NCBI RefSeq assembly: GCF_014873915.1
Contig: NZ_JADBEJ010000005.1
Span: forward strand, 3,038,001 to 3,102,000
Source: Amycolatopsis roodepoortensis
GTDB lineage: Bacteria; Actinomycetota; Actinomycetes; Mycobacteriales; Pseudonocardiaceae
Direction of reading: 5' to 3'
Length of the DNA: 64,000 bases
Part shown: positions 51,208 to 60,091 of the stretch, one piece after another
How positions within the stretch are numbered: the first letter of the stretch is position 1
How the letters are laid out: each line of letters starts with the position of its first letter
Position numbers and translations under genes: made by a program
The notes under the pieces: model-generated
Told to the model about the DNA's origin: nothing
Databases searched by the model: none
What the model saw: only the letters and a program-made list of their open reading frames with translations

Positions 51208-51233
51208 GGGCGAGCGGCCGAAGCCGCCCGCCC
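51208..51233. terminator. Hairpin between convergent genes
   Basis: GGGCGAGCGGC and GCCGCCCGCCC form 11-nt arms with one mismatch around CGAA, 20 bp past the regulator stop and 20 bp before the M15-like stop. Confidence 0.6.
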
Positions 51234-51252
51234 GGTCCGTACCGCCGTGGGG

Positions 51253-52071
51253 TCACCCACGCTTGAATTCCTCCCAGGTCACCTTCTTCACCTTGGGGCC
51301 GTCGTCCTTGGCGTGGCTCGCCAGGCCGTTGAGACCCTTGAAGTAGTCACCGGCCTGAGCCTGCGCCTGCGGCGACATGTCGGTGTCGCTGATCGCGATC
51401 CCGTGGATGTGCTCGGCCCAGTTCCCCTGGCTCGGGGTGCGGTGCCACGCGGCGAACCCGACCTCGCGCAGCGCCTTCACCGCGGCGGTCTTGTTCGAGA
51501 TGTTGTTCACCGAGATGTCGACGGCACCGCCGCCGTCGTGCGTCCCGCCCGAAGCACCGACGCCGCCGGCGTTGTACGAGCCCTGCGTGATGGTGAACTT
51601 CACCCCGGCCTTCTTCTCCGCGGCGGCGATCATGTCGGCAGTGCGCTTGTTGACCGTCTTGCCGTCCAGGCTGGTCTTCGAGCCGACGCTGATCGGCGCG
51701 GTCACGGTGTAGCGGCCCTTGCCCAGTTCGGTCAGCGAGCCCTTGCCCGGCAGACCGCTGGCGGCGAGGCCGCTGTGCCCGAGCGACTTCTGGTACTTCT
51801 GGTACGCGGTCACCGTCGACGTGCCGAAGTGACCGTCGACCTGCTTCTTGTCGAGCAGGTTCTTCGCGGCCAGCGCCTGCTCGACCACCTTGACGCTCTC
51901 CCCGGAGCCCGGCGTGATCGACTGGTCCGGCTTGTACGGATCCCACATCGCCGCCTTGACCACGGCCTCCATGTTGACCGACGGCGCGGCCGCCGCGGGC
52001 TGTCCCGCCGTCACCCCCAGCGCGGTCGCGGACAGTGCGGCGAACATCGCGGCGGTTGCCACCTTGCGCAT
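51253..52071 (-). CDS. Secreted peptidoglycan-binding protein with M15-like peptidase domain
   Basis: The 272-aa exported protein has a signal peptide (~1-28, ending QPAAAAP). A peptidoglycan-binding domain follows (~55-100: VKVVEQALAAKNLL, HFGTSTVTAYQKYQKSLG). The C-terminal domain (~130-250) carries THDGGGAVDIS and WAEHIHGI. These match the HxxxGxxxD and final His of zinc D,D-peptidases of the M15 type (VanY/DacB-like fold). A cell-wall carboxypeptidase or lysin role is therefore plausible, though a catalytic Glu in the usual place is not obvious beyond AEHIH. The ATG at 52071 follows AAGGAG. Confidence 0.75.
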   Translation of the reverse strand: MRKVATAAMFAALSATALGVTAGQPAAAAPSVNMEAVVKAAMWDPYKPDQSITPGSGESVKVVEQALAAKNLLDKKQVDGHFGTSTVTAYQKYQKSLGHSGLAASGLPGKGSLTELGKGRYTVTAPISVGSKTSLDGKTVNKRTADMIAAAEKKAGVKFTITQGSYNAGGVGASGGTHDGGGAVDISVNNISNKTAAVKALREVGFAAWHRTPSQGNWAEHIHGIAISDTDMSPQAQAQAGDYFKGLNGLASHAKDDGPKVKKVTWEEFKRG

Positions 52072-52326
52072 GGCTGCTCCTTCACTCGATGGCTGCTCCC
52101 CGTGAACAGCTCGTGACCGACACTGGCCCGGAAGCGGTGTCAGCCGGAACCGCCTGTACGGAACGTCTGACGTCAAAACCCGCAGGTTGACAGCGTCTGA
52201 CAGCGGCGGCGCCCGGCGGATTCCGCAGGTCGGCGCGGCGATCCGGACACACTTCGCGATATAGTCACCAGGCCGCGCAGAGTGACGGGAATCGTTGTCA
52301 CGTCGGACACGATCGCGAGGGGAAGC

Positions 52327-53088
52327 GTGCCGGAACCGCGAACAGAAGACCGGGCACCGGAGCTGGAAGCGTTCATGGACGGGCTGCGGAAGCTCCGGGC
52401 GCGGGCCGGGGAGCCGTCGTTCCGGAAGATGGCGGCGAAGTCCGGCGCGGTGTCCCACGCGACCCTGCACCTCACCGTCACCGGCACGCGGTTGCAGCCG
52501 TGGGAGACGGTCCGGGAGTTCGTCCGCGCCTGCGACGGTGACGAAGAGGAATGGCACGCCCGTTGGCAGGGCGTCCAGCTCGTGCTGTCCGCCGACCGCG
52601 AGCCGGAATCCGCGCCGCGATGGCGGTCCAAACGTGTCCTGGTGCCGCTCGTCCTCGTGCTCGTCGCCGCGATCGCCGCCGTCGTGGTCATCCTGCTGCC
52701 GGGCGAGCAGGACACGCCCGCGCCACCGTATCCCGGCGATTCCAGCAGATTCCTCGGCGACGTGACCATCCCCGACGAGACCGTGGTCAAACCGGGCACC
52801 CAGTTCGTGAAGGTGTGGGAGCTCGAGAACACCGGCACCGTCGAGTGGCGGAAGCGGTACCTGCGCCGCACCGATCTCCCGGTCGCGCCCGGCACCTGCC
52901 GCACCCCGGACCGGATCCCGGTCAACGACACCGCCCCGGGAGGCCGTGTCCAGGTGACGGTCACCGTGAGCACCCCGCCGAACGCCCCGGCCGACTGCAA
53001 GGTCTTCTGGAAGATGGTCGACGAACAGGACCGCGAACTCTTCCCGGCCAGCAGGCCGATCTACTTCTCGGTTCTCGTCCGCGCCTGA
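52327..53088 (+). CDS. Membrane-anchored protein with N-terminal HTH and C-terminal NBR1-Ig-like domain
   Basis: The 253-aa protein has three parts. A cytosolic XRE-like helix-turn-helix (~20-75, PSFRKMAAKSGAVSHATLH) is followed by one membrane helix (~103-124, VLVPLVLVLVAAIAAVVVIL). The outer domain (~140-253) has the sequence pattern of NBR1-type Ig folds (FVKVWELENTGTVEWRK, PGGRVQVTV, WKMVDEQDRELF). An HTH in the cytoplasm tied to an extracellular Ig-like domain suggests membrane-linked sensing or scaffolding. The start is GTG at 52327 with GAGGGGAAG upstream. Confidence 0.75.
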   Translation: MPEPRTEDRAPELEAFMDGLRKLRARAGEPSFRKMAAKSGAVSHATLHLTVTGTRLQPWETVREFVRACDGDEEEWHARWQGVQLVLSADREPESAPRWRSKRVLVPLVLVLVAAIAAVVVILLPGEQDTPAPPYPGDSSRFLGDVTIPDETVVKPGTQFVKVWELENTGTVEWRKRYLRRTDLPVAPGTCRTPDRIPVNDTAPGGRVQVTVTVSTPPNAPADCKVFWKMVDEQDRELFPASRPIYFSVLVRA

Positions 53089-53096
53089 ACGCGTCA

Positions 53097-53188
53097 TTCG
53101 CGTGATCAGAGGCGTAACTCGCGTGATTGGAGGCGTAACTCACGAGTTACGCCTCCAATCACGCGAATGACGCGCCGGATCACGCGAA
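53097..53188. repeat. 21-bp repeat array in (-)(-)(+)(+) arrangement
   Basis: Two reverse units (53097-53117, 53118-53138) and two forward units (53147-53167, 53168-53188) flank CTCACGAG. The inner pair forms perfect 21-nt inverted arms (53121-53141 and 53144-53164). The inner units differ from the repeat at 32873 by one or two bases. The array lies 124 bp upstream of the PEBP gene. Confidence 0.85.
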
Positions 53189-53311
53189 TCACGAGTTCGG
53201 CACCCGGCGAAAACACCTCGATAGGCCGGAAAAGTGCGCTAGCCGCCGGTTTCCGTTCTGCCTACGCTGGATTTCGCGCAAGGGAACCACAAACGGACTC
53301 GGGAGTCTCCG

Positions 53312-53881
53312 ATGAGAGCAACGAGAATCGTGTTCTGCGCCCTGTTCGCCCTCGGCGCCGCCTGCCTTTCCCCGGCGGCGTCTTCGGCACAAAACGCGTT
53401 CACCCTGTCCAGCACCGCTTTCGCCGACGGCGGCCTCATGCCCAAGGTCCACGAGTGCACCAGCGGCGGCGGGCAGGATCCGGCCAAGAAGAACGAGTCG
53501 CCGCCGTTGGCCTGGTCGGGTGCTCCCGCCGCGGCGAAGAGCTACGCCGTCGTCATGCGCGACCTCGACAACGCCGCCCTGATCCACTGGGTCATCTACG
53601 ACATCCCGGCGACCACGGCTTCGCTTCCCCAGAACGTCCAGCACGTCTACCGGCCGCCGGTGCCCGCCGGCTCCCGGCAGGTCTACTACCGCGGGAGCGC
53701 GAGCCTCTACGGCTACCAGGGCCCGTGCTCGCCCTCGACCGTGAACACCTACGAGTTCGTCGTGCACGCCCTCGACCGGCCGTCGCTCACCGGCCTGAAC
53801 TCCGGTTCGTCGACCCGGGCCGCCGCCCAGGCGATCACCGCGGCTTCGATCGGCTCGGCGAGGATCACCGGCGAGTCGTAA
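53312..53881 (+). CDS. Secreted PEBP/YbhB-family protein
   Basis: The 189-aa protein has a signal peptide (~1-26) and the phosphatidylethanolamine-binding fold. Family motifs are SPPLAWSGAPAAAKSYAVVM (~63-82), RDLDNAALIHWVIYDIPA (the D-x-D and HWV ligand-site region) and YGYQGPCSP (~133-141). Bacterial members are of poorly known function; a ligand-binding role is likely. The ATG at 53312 follows GGGAG. Confidence 0.88.
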   Translation: MRATRIVFCALFALGAACLSPAASSAQNAFTLSSTAFADGGLMPKVHECTSGGGQDPAKKNESPPLAWSGAPAAAKSYAVVMRDLDNAALIHWVIYDIPATTASLPQNVQHVYRPPVPAGSRQVYYRGSASLYGYQGPCSPSTVNTYEFVVHALDRPSLTGLNSGSSTRAAAQAITAASIGSARITGES

Positions 53882-53913
53882 GTCCCCTGGTCACACGTGG
53901 CAAAATCGGCCCA

Positions 53914-56900
53914 ATGCAGATCGGGATGCTGGGGCCCTTCGAGGTGCGCGCGGACGACGGCGGTCTCGCCGACGTGCCGGGTGCCCGGTTGAGGGGGTTG
54001 TTGATCGCGCTCGCGCTCGAACCGGGCCGGGTGGTCCCGAAGGCGACGCTCGTCGATTGGATCTGGGGCGAACAGCCGCCAGCCGACGCGACGAACGCCT
54101 TGCAGCGCTTGGTTTCCCGGCTGCGGAAGGTGCTGCCGGACGGGGTCGTCGAAGGACAGACGGACGGCTACCGGCTGAAGGTGCCGCCCGACGACGTCGA
54201 CGCCGTACGGTTCGAGCGTCTCGTCGGCCAGGCCCGCGGCGACGAGGAGCCGAGGCGGCTACGTGAAGCGCTCGCCCTGTGGCGCGGCGCCGCCATGCAG
54301 GACGTCGGCCTGCAGGACAGCGACGCCTTCGACGCGGCGGTCACCCGGCTCGAAGGGCTACGCCTGACGGCGCTGGAGGATCGGTTCGACGCGGAACTCG
54401 ACCTCGGCCGCGGCGCGAAACTGGTCACCGAACTGACCGATCTGGTGGCCGCGCATCCGCTGCGCGAGCGGCTCGTCGCCGCGCTGATGCGGGCCCTCGC
54501 GGCGACGGGCCGCGACACCGAAGCGCTGCTCGTGTACCAGCGCACGAGGGAAGCACTGGCCGACGCGCTCGGCGTCGATCCGTCGCCGGAGCTGTCCGCG
54601 GTGCATGTCGCGCTGCTGCGGGGCGAGCTGGGACGACGTGAAGAGAACCGCAAGACCAACGTGCGCGCCGAGCTGACCAGCTTCGTCGGCAAGGACGCCG
54701 ACGTCGCCAAGGTCCGCGACCTCGTCACCGGGAACCGGCTCACCACCCTGCTCGGCCCCGGTGGCTCGGGAAAGACGCGGCTGGCCACCGAAACCGCGCG
54801 CACCCTGCTCGCCGATCTGCCGGACGGGGCGTGGCTGGTGGAGCTCGCCGCCATCGGCCCGGCGGATGACGTCGCCCAAGCGACTCTCGCCGCGCTCGGG
54901 CTGCGGGACGCGTTGCTCGGCGACTCGTCGAACGCGGAACCCGCCGAACGCGTCATCGCCGCGATCCGCGACCGGGAAGTCCTGCTGATCCTCGACAATT
55001 GCGAGCACGTGATCGAGGCGGCCGCGGCGTTCGCCCATCGCGTGCTCGGGGAATGCCGCCGTCTCCGGATTCTGGCGACGAGCCGGGAGCCGCTCGGCAT
55101 CACCGGCGAGACGTTGTGGCATGTCGTGCCGCTGGCCGTACCGGACGTCCACGCCGGCCCCGCCGAGATCGAGTCCTCCCCCGCCGTCCGGTTGCTGCTG
55201 GACCGGGCGAGCGCGGTGCACAAGGATTTCGAGGCCGACAAGACCACTCTCGCCACGATGGCGCGCGTCTGCCGGATCCTGGACGGGATGCCGCTGGCGA
55301 TCGAACTGGCCGCGGCGAGGCTGCGCACCATGTCCATCGAGCAGCTCGCGAACCGGCTCGACGACCGGTTCCGCCTGCTGACCGGCGGCAGCCGGACCGC
55401 GCTGCCCCGGCACCGGACGCTGCGCGCCATGGTCGACTGGAGCTGGGAGCTGCTGTCCGACGCCGAGCGGACGGTTCTCTGCCGGCTCTCGGTGTTCTCG
55501 GGCGGGGCGAGCCTCGAAGCGGCCGAGCGGGTCTGCGTCAGCGAAGCGGTCGAGCAGTACGAAGTCCTCGAACTGCTCACCACGCTGACCGAAAAGTCGC
55601 TGCTGGTCGCGGCGGGCGACGAAGCGCCGCGCTACCGGATGCTCGGCACGATCAAGGAGTACGCCGCGCAACGGCTCGCCGAGGCAGGCGAAACGGTCGT
55701 GGCGCGGCACGCGCATCTCGCCTATTTCACCGAGCTCGCCGAGGCCGCGGAGCCGATGCTCCGCCGCGCCGAGCAGCTGGAATGGCTCGCCAAACTCAAG
55801 GCCGAGCACGACAACATCACCTCCGCGATGCGCGGCGCCCTCACCGCGGGCGAGGGCCCGGAGGCGATGCGGCTGGCGGCGGCCTGCGGCTGGTACTGGT
55901 GGCTCAGCGGGCACCGCACGGATGGCATGGAGCTGGTCAGCGCGGCCGTCAAGACGCCGGGCGAGGTGTCCGACGACGTCGCGGCCGTGGTGTACGGGCT
56001 CGTCTCACTGTTCGTGAGTTCCGGTTTCGCCGACGAACACACCGCGGCGAAGTGGATCCACGAGTCGTACCGGCTGAGCAGGAGCAGCGAGTCGCGGCAT
56101 CCCTTGCTGGGGCTCGTCGTCCCGCTCGAACGCATGCTGGCCGGGGACGAAGCGCTGTCCGCGTGGGAACCGGTGCTGGAGGACGAGAACGACTGGGTCC
56201 GCGCGCTGGGCAGGCTGCATCTCGGCAAGATGCGGATCACGCTCGGCCATCCCGGCCGGGAGGCGGACGAGTATCTCGAGCAGGCGCTCCGCGAGTTCCG
56301 GGCGATCGGCGAGCGGTTCGGGATCTCCTTCGCCCTGACCGAACTGGCGGACCGGATCGCCACCCGCGGCGATTTCGCCACCGCGTGCGCGTACTACGAA
56401 GAGGCGGTCACGGTCGTGACCGAGGTCGGCTCCCTCGAAGACCTCATCCGCCTGCGGTCGCGGCAGGCGCAGCTGTACTGGCTGATGGGTGACGAGGAGG
56501 CCGGCGCGGCGGCGATGGCCGAAGCGCAGCGGTACGCCGAAAGCGTCACCTGGCCTGGCGCACTGGGCATGCTCGCCCTCGCGCACGCGGAGCTCGCCCA
56601 CTGGCGCGGCGAAACCGAAGAGGCGGCGCGGCAGCTCGACATCGCGACGACGGTGATGGGCGACGAAGCCGGTCTCGGCCACGTCCGCGCCATCAGCCAC
56701 GACCTTCGGGGCTACTTCGCGGACGAGCTCGAAAAGTCCCGCGAACACCGGCGAGCGGCCTGGGAGGCGGCCGGCGAGGTGCGGCACGTGCCCCTGATCG
56801 CCCATATGCTCGTCGGGATCGCGGATCTGGCCCTGCGCCAGGACGATCCCGAGCAGGCCGCACGGCTGCTCGGGGCGGCCGACGAACTGCGCGGCCTGCC

Positions 56901-57039
56901 GGACCGGTCCCGCCCGGACGTGACCCGGATCGAGGAGACAGTGCTGCGCCGCCTCGGCGAAGCGAAATTCGCGGAGGCGGCGCGAGAGGGCACCGAAGCG
57001 GACTGGAAGCGGCTGGCCGAGGTCACGCTCGCTTCTTGA
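53914..57039 (+). CDS. AfsR/SARP-family regulator with BTAD, ATPase and TPR-like regions
   Basis: The 1041-aa regulator has an N-terminal OmpR-type winged helix (~1-90, ANALQRLVSRLRKVL), a BTAD domain (~95-245, ALWRGAAMQDVG, LLVYQRTREALADALGVDPSPEL) and a STAND-type NTPase (~265-560). Walker A is LGPGGSGKTRLA and the Walker B region LLILDNCEHV; the central part includes DGMPLAIELAAARLR. A C-terminal TPR-like helical part (~690-1041) completes it. No C-terminal LuxR domain is present. Such proteins activate secondary-metabolite or stress genes. The ATG at 53914 has no clear ribosome site. The 3' end overlaps the convergent ABC-2 permease gene by 17 bp. Phased heptamers in the nearby P450/ABC promoter are a candidate target. 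Confidence 0.9.
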   Translation: MQIGMLGPFEVRADDGGLADVPGARLRGLLIALALEPGRVVPKATLVDWIWGEQPPADATNALQRLVSRLRKVLPDGVVEGQTDGYRLKVPPDDVDAVRFERLVGQARGDEEPRRLREALALWRGAAMQDVGLQDSDAFDAAVTRLEGLRLTALEDRFDAELDLGRGAKLVTELTDLVAAHPLRERLVAALMRALAATGRDTEALLVYQRTREALADALGVDPSPELSAVHVALLRGELGRREENRKTNVRAELTSFVGKDADVAKVRDLVTGNRLTTLLGPGGSGKTRLATETARTLLADLPDGAWLVELAAIGPADDVAQATLAALGLRDALLGDSSNAEPAERVIAAIRDREVLLILDNCEHVIEAAAAFAHRVLGECRRLRILATSREPLGITGETLWHVVPLAVPDVHAGPAEIESSPAVRLLLDRASAVHKDFEADKTTLATMARVCRILDGMPLAIELAAARLRTMSIEQLANRLDDRFRLLTGGSRTALPRHRTLRAMVDWSWELLSDAERTVLCRLSVFSGGASLEAAERVCVSEAVEQYEVLELLTTLTEKSLLVAAGDEAPRYRMLGTIKEYAAQRLAEAGETVVARHAHLAYFTELAEAAEPMLRRAEQLEWLAKLKAEHDNITSAMRGALTAGEGPEAMRLAAACGWYWWLSGHRTDGMELVSAAVKTPGEVSDDVAAVVYGLVSLFVSSGFADEHTAAKWIHESYRLSRSSESRHPLLGLVVPLERMLAGDEALSAWEPVLEDENDWVRALGRLHLGKMRITLGHPGREADEYLEQALREFRAIGERFGISFALTELADRIATRGDFATACAYYEEAVTVVTEVGSLEDLIRLRSRQAQLYWLMGDEEAGAAAMAEAQRYAESVTWPGALGMLALAHAELAHWRGETEEAARQLDIATTVMGDEAGLGHVRAISHDLRGYFADELEKSREHRRAAWEAAGEVRHVPLIAHMLVGIADLALRQDDPEQAARLLGAADELRGLPDRSRPDVTRIEETVLRRLGEAKFAEAAREGTEADWKRLAEVTLAS

Positions 57040-57766
57040 ACGTCGAGGACGCCCACAGGTAGCCGGCGAGCGCGATCCCGGCGCACCAGCCGAGCGCCGG
57101 CAGCACGTCGCCCGCGGCCGGTGCCCCGGTGAGCAGCCCGCGCAGGGTCTCGATGATCGGCGTGAAGGGCTGGTATTCCGCGAATTCGCGGAGCCCCGGC
57201 CCCATCTTCTCGGCGGGCACGATCGCGCTGCTGAAGAACGGCAGCATGACCAGCGGCACCGAGGCCATCCCCGCGGTCTCCGGCGACTTCGCCGCCAGAC
57301 CCAGCGCGACCGTGAGCCAGGCCGCCGCGAAACCGAGCAGGACGACGATCCCCACCACGCCGAGCCAGTCGAGGAAACCCGCCGCCGGGGAGAAACCGAG
57401 CAGGAAGGCCACCCCGGTGAGCGCCGCGATGGCGAGCAGGTTGGTCAGCACGCTGGTGACGACGTGCCCGGTCAGCACCGCGCCGCGGGAGACGTCCATG
57501 ACCTTGAACCGGTTGATGATGCCCTTGGTCATGTCGGAGTTCACCGCGGTCGCGGTCGCGCCGAGCCCGTAGCAGACGGCCAGCAGCATCAATCCCGGCG
57601 TCGCGTAGTCGACGTAATCGACGCCGACGCTGAACGCGTCGCCGAACACGTACACGAACATCAGCATCATCACGACCGGCATCAGGATCGCGTTGAACAC
57701 CGAGGTCGGGTTGCGGACGAGGTGCTTGAAGTTACGGCGCAACATCACCGTGGACGCGGATTTCAT
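57023..57766 (-). CDS. ABC-2 type permease (drug-resistance type)
   Basis: The 247-aa integral membrane protein has six predicted helices, e.g. ~25-45 (NAILMPVVMMLMFVYVFGD), 55-75, 105-130, 140-160, 170-190 and 220-240. It has the ABC-2 layout seen in DrrB-type exporters (GMASVPLVMLPFFSSAIVP). Its start overlaps the end of the ATPase gene by 4 bp, giving a coupled two-gene exporter. Substrate unknown. Confidence 0.9.
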   Translation of the reverse strand: MKSASTVMLRRNFKHLVRNPTSVFNAILMPVVMMLMFVYVFGDAFSVGVDYVDYATPGLMLLAVCYGLGATATAVNSDMTKGIINRFKVMDVSRGAVLTGHVVTSVLTNLLAIAALTGVAFLLGFSPAAGFLDWLGVVGIVVLLGFAAAWLTVALGLAAKSPETAGMASVPLVMLPFFSSAIVPAEKMGPGLREFAEYQPFTPIIETLRGLLTGAPAAGDVLPALGWCAGIALAGYLWASSTFKKRA

Positions 57767-58695
57767 TTCACTGCCTCCGTGCTGTGGCCCGTCAGGGCGA
57801 GGAAAACGTCATCGAGATCGGGGGTGTGGACGGAGAACTCCTCGGCGGCGACCGCGTACTCGTCGAGCCGGTCCAGCAGCGAGCGCAGGGATTTCGTCCC
57901 GCCGTCGCTGGGGACCCGCAGGGCGAGCGACTCGTCGTCGCGGGTGGCCCCGGGGAAGATCCGCGCGGCCGCGTCGAGTTCGGCGACGGTGGTGAACCGC
58001 AGCCGGACATGCGTTCCGGGCATCCGGCGCTTGAGCTCGTCGGGCGTGCCCTGCGCGACCAGGCGGCCCTGGTCGAGGACCGCGATCCGGTCGGCGAGCT
58101 GGTCGGCTTCTTCGAGGTACTGGGTGGTGAGGAAGACGGTGACGCCGCCGTCCACCAGTTCGCGGATGATCGACCACATCGTGCGGCGGCTGCGCGGGTC
58201 CAGGCCCGTGGTGGGCTCGTCGAGGAAGATGATCCGCGGATCGCCGACGAGCGTCATCGCCAGATCCAGTTTCCGGCGCATGCCGCCCGAGTAGGTCGAC
58301 GCCGGTTTCCGCGCCGATTCCACCAGGTCGAAACGCTCCAGCAGATCGGGCACGACCCGCTTGCCCGCGGTTCCGCGGCTCAGGTCCACCATCAGCTGCA
58401 GGTTCTCCTGGCCCGTGAGCAGTTCGTCCACCGCCGCGAACTGGCCGGTGACGCCGATCGCCCCGCGGACCGCCTTGGCCTCGGTCACGAGGTCGTGGCC
58501 TGCCACCTTCGCCGTGCCGCCGTCCGCCTTCATCAAGGTGGTCAGCAGGTTCACCGTCGTCGTCTTCCCCGCCCCGTTCGGGCCGAGCAGGGAGAAAATC
58601 GTGCCGGCGGGGACTTCCAGGTCGATACCGTCGAGCACGACCTTGTCCCCGAAGGTCTTTCGCAGTCCCGAGACCGCGATCGCTGTTTCTGTCAT
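57763..58695 (-). CDS. ABC transporter ATPase, DrrA type
   Basis: The 310-aa ATPase has Walker A GPNGAGKTT (~38-46), the signature YSGGMRRKLDLA (~135-146) and Walker B RIIFLDEPTTGLDPRSRR (~155-172). The C-terminal ~80 residues (SVHTPDLDDVFLALTGH) are typical of daunorubicin-resistance-type (DrrA) ATPases. It powers export with the coupled permease. The ATG at 58695 is chosen; a longer in-frame start would run into the operator region. It is divergent from a P450 gene. Confidence 0.92.
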   Translation of the reverse strand: MTETAIAVSGLRKTFGDKVVLDGIDLEVPAGTIFSLLGPNGAGKTTTVNLLTTLMKADGGTAKVAGHDLVTEAKAVRGAIGVTGQFAAVDELLTGQENLQLMVDLSRGTAGKRVVPDLLERFDLVESARKPASTYSGGMRRKLDLAMTLVGDPRIIFLDEPTTGLDPRSRRTMWSIIRELVDGGVTVFLTTQYLEEADQLADRIAVLDQGRLVAQGTPDELKRRMPGTHVRLRFTTVAELDAAARIFPGATRDDESLALRVPSDGGTKSLRSLLDRLDEYAVAAEEFSVHTPDLDDVFLALTGHSTEAVK

Positions 58696-58717
58696 GGGCA
58701 CCACTCTGGGCGGCCGC

Positions 58718-58782
58718 GCTGACACGGCCCCGCCACGGCGCTGACACGGGTCATGTCAGCGCCGTGTCAGCCCCCTGTCAGT
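58718..58782. promoter_or_regulatory. Phased TGTCAGC heptamers between P450 and ABC operon
   Basis: Five heptamers are present: TGTCAGC at 58754-58760 and 58765-58771 and TGTCAGT at 58776-58782 (plus strand, 11-bp spacing, 4-bp gaps). TGTCAGC also lies on the minus strand at 58740-58746 and 58718-58724 (22-bp spacing). Direct 7-mers at 11 or 22 bp are the arrangement bound by SARP regulators, and a SARP-like gene is 1.7 kb away. A palindrome spans 58735-58765. Confidence 0.65.
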
Positions 58783-58827
58783 AATCGCGGGCACAGTGGT
58801 GGCACAACCACCACGAAAGGCGAAGCG

Positions 58828-60045
58828 ATGACTCAGACGGTTCCCGTCCCGCAGGGTCTCCCGATGGACCGCGACGCGGGCCCCTTCGACCCGCCCAGCG
58901 AGATCACGCGGCTGCGCGAGTCCCGCCCGGTGAGTCCGATGGTCTTCCCCGACGGTCACGAAGGCTGGCTCGTCACCGGCTACGACGAGGTCCGGCAACT
59001 GATGGCCGACACCCGCTTCAGCTCGCGACAGGACATCGGCATCCTCCACGTTCCCTACGAAACGCCGGGGATGCCCGCCCCGACCGAGCCCTCCCCGCCG
59101 ATGCCGGGCATGTTCGTCGCCATGGACCCGCCGGACCACGGCCGGTTGCGCAAGCGGCTCACCGGCGCTTTCACCGTCAAGCGGATGAAGCAGCTCGAAG
59201 ACCACATCGTCGAGATCACCGAACGGCAGCTGGACGCGATGGCCGCGCTGACCCCGCCGATCGATCTGGTCAAGGAGTTCGCGCTGCCGGTGCCGTCGCT
59301 GGTGATCTGCGAACTGCTCGGCGTCCCGTACGAGGACCGGGAGAAATTCCAGGCCGACTCCGCCCAGCTCATGGTCAGGGACCAGACGCTGGAGGAGAAG
59401 ATGGCCGCGTTCATCGGGATGAACACGTTCCTCACCGAACTGGTCACCCGTAAACGCGAGACGCCCGGCGACGACATCCTGTCCGATCTCGGCCGCCACG
59501 ACGACCTCACCATGGAGGAGCTGACGGGAGCCGCGTTCCTGCTGCTGCTCGCGGGCCACGAGACCACCGCGAACATGTTGTCGCTGGGCACTTTCGCGCT
59601 GCTGGAGCACCCCGAACAGCTGGCCGAACTGCGTGCCGACGCGGAGCTCATGCCCGGTGCCGTCGAAGAGATGCTCCGCTACCTGTCCGTCGCCGACATC
59701 TTCTTCCGCTATGCCACCGAAGACCTGGAACTCGGCGGCGAAACGATCCCCGCGGGGTCGACCGTCATCATCTCGCTGCTGGCCGCGAACCGCGACCCGC
59801 GCCGGTTCGAGAATCCCGACGCCCTGGACCTGCACCGCAACGCCCGTGGCCTGTTGTCCTTCGGGCACGGCATCCACCAGTGCCTCGGCCAGCAGCTGGC
59901 GCGGATCGAGATGCGCGCGGGCTTCGAGGGATTGCTGCGCCGCTTCCCGACGCTCGCGCTCGCCGTCCCCGCCGACGAGGTCAAGCTCAAGACCGACATG
60001 AACATCTACGGCGTTCACGAGCTGCCGGTGACCTGGACGGAATAG
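58828..60045 (+). CDS. Cytochrome P450
   Basis: The 405-aa soluble bacterial P450 has I-helix AGHETT (~245-250), ExxR as EMLRY (~285-289) and heme loop FGHGIHQCLG (~345-354, Cys ligand). Substrate unknown; overall sequence is of the CYP105/107-like actinobacterial type. It is not one of the glycopeptide Oxy enzymes, since it lacks their PRDD motif and the AGHETT acid/threonine pair is intact. The ATG at 58828 has AAAGG 7 nt upstream. It shares a promoter with the DrrA-like exporter, so expression of both may be coordinated. No ferredoxin gene is adjacent. Confidence 0.92.
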   Translation: MTQTVPVPQGLPMDRDAGPFDPPSEITRLRESRPVSPMVFPDGHEGWLVTGYDEVRQLMADTRFSSRQDIGILHVPYETPGMPAPTEPSPPMPGMFVAMDPPDHGRLRKRLTGAFTVKRMKQLEDHIVEITERQLDAMAALTPPIDLVKEFALPVPSLVICELLGVPYEDREKFQADSAQLMVRDQTLEEKMAAFIGMNTFLTELVTRKRETPGDDILSDLGRHDDLTMEELTGAAFLLLLAGHETTANMLSLGTFALLEHPEQLAELRADAELMPGAVEEMLRYLSVADIFFRYATEDLELGGETIPAGSTVIISLLAANRDPRRFENPDALDLHRNARGLLSFGHGIHQCLGQQLARIEMRAGFEGLLRRFPTLALAVPADEVKLKTDMNIYGVHELPVTWTE

Positions 60046-60051
60046 ACCGGA

Positions 60052-60085
60052 GGACGGCCCTCCCCGCCACTGGGGAGGGCCGTCC
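60052..60085. terminator. Bidirectional terminator hairpin
   Basis: Perfect 14-nt arms (GGACGGCCCTCCCC and complement) around a 6-nt loop, between the convergent P450 and glycine-rich genes. Confidence 0.8.
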
Positions 60086-60091
60086 CCGTGC

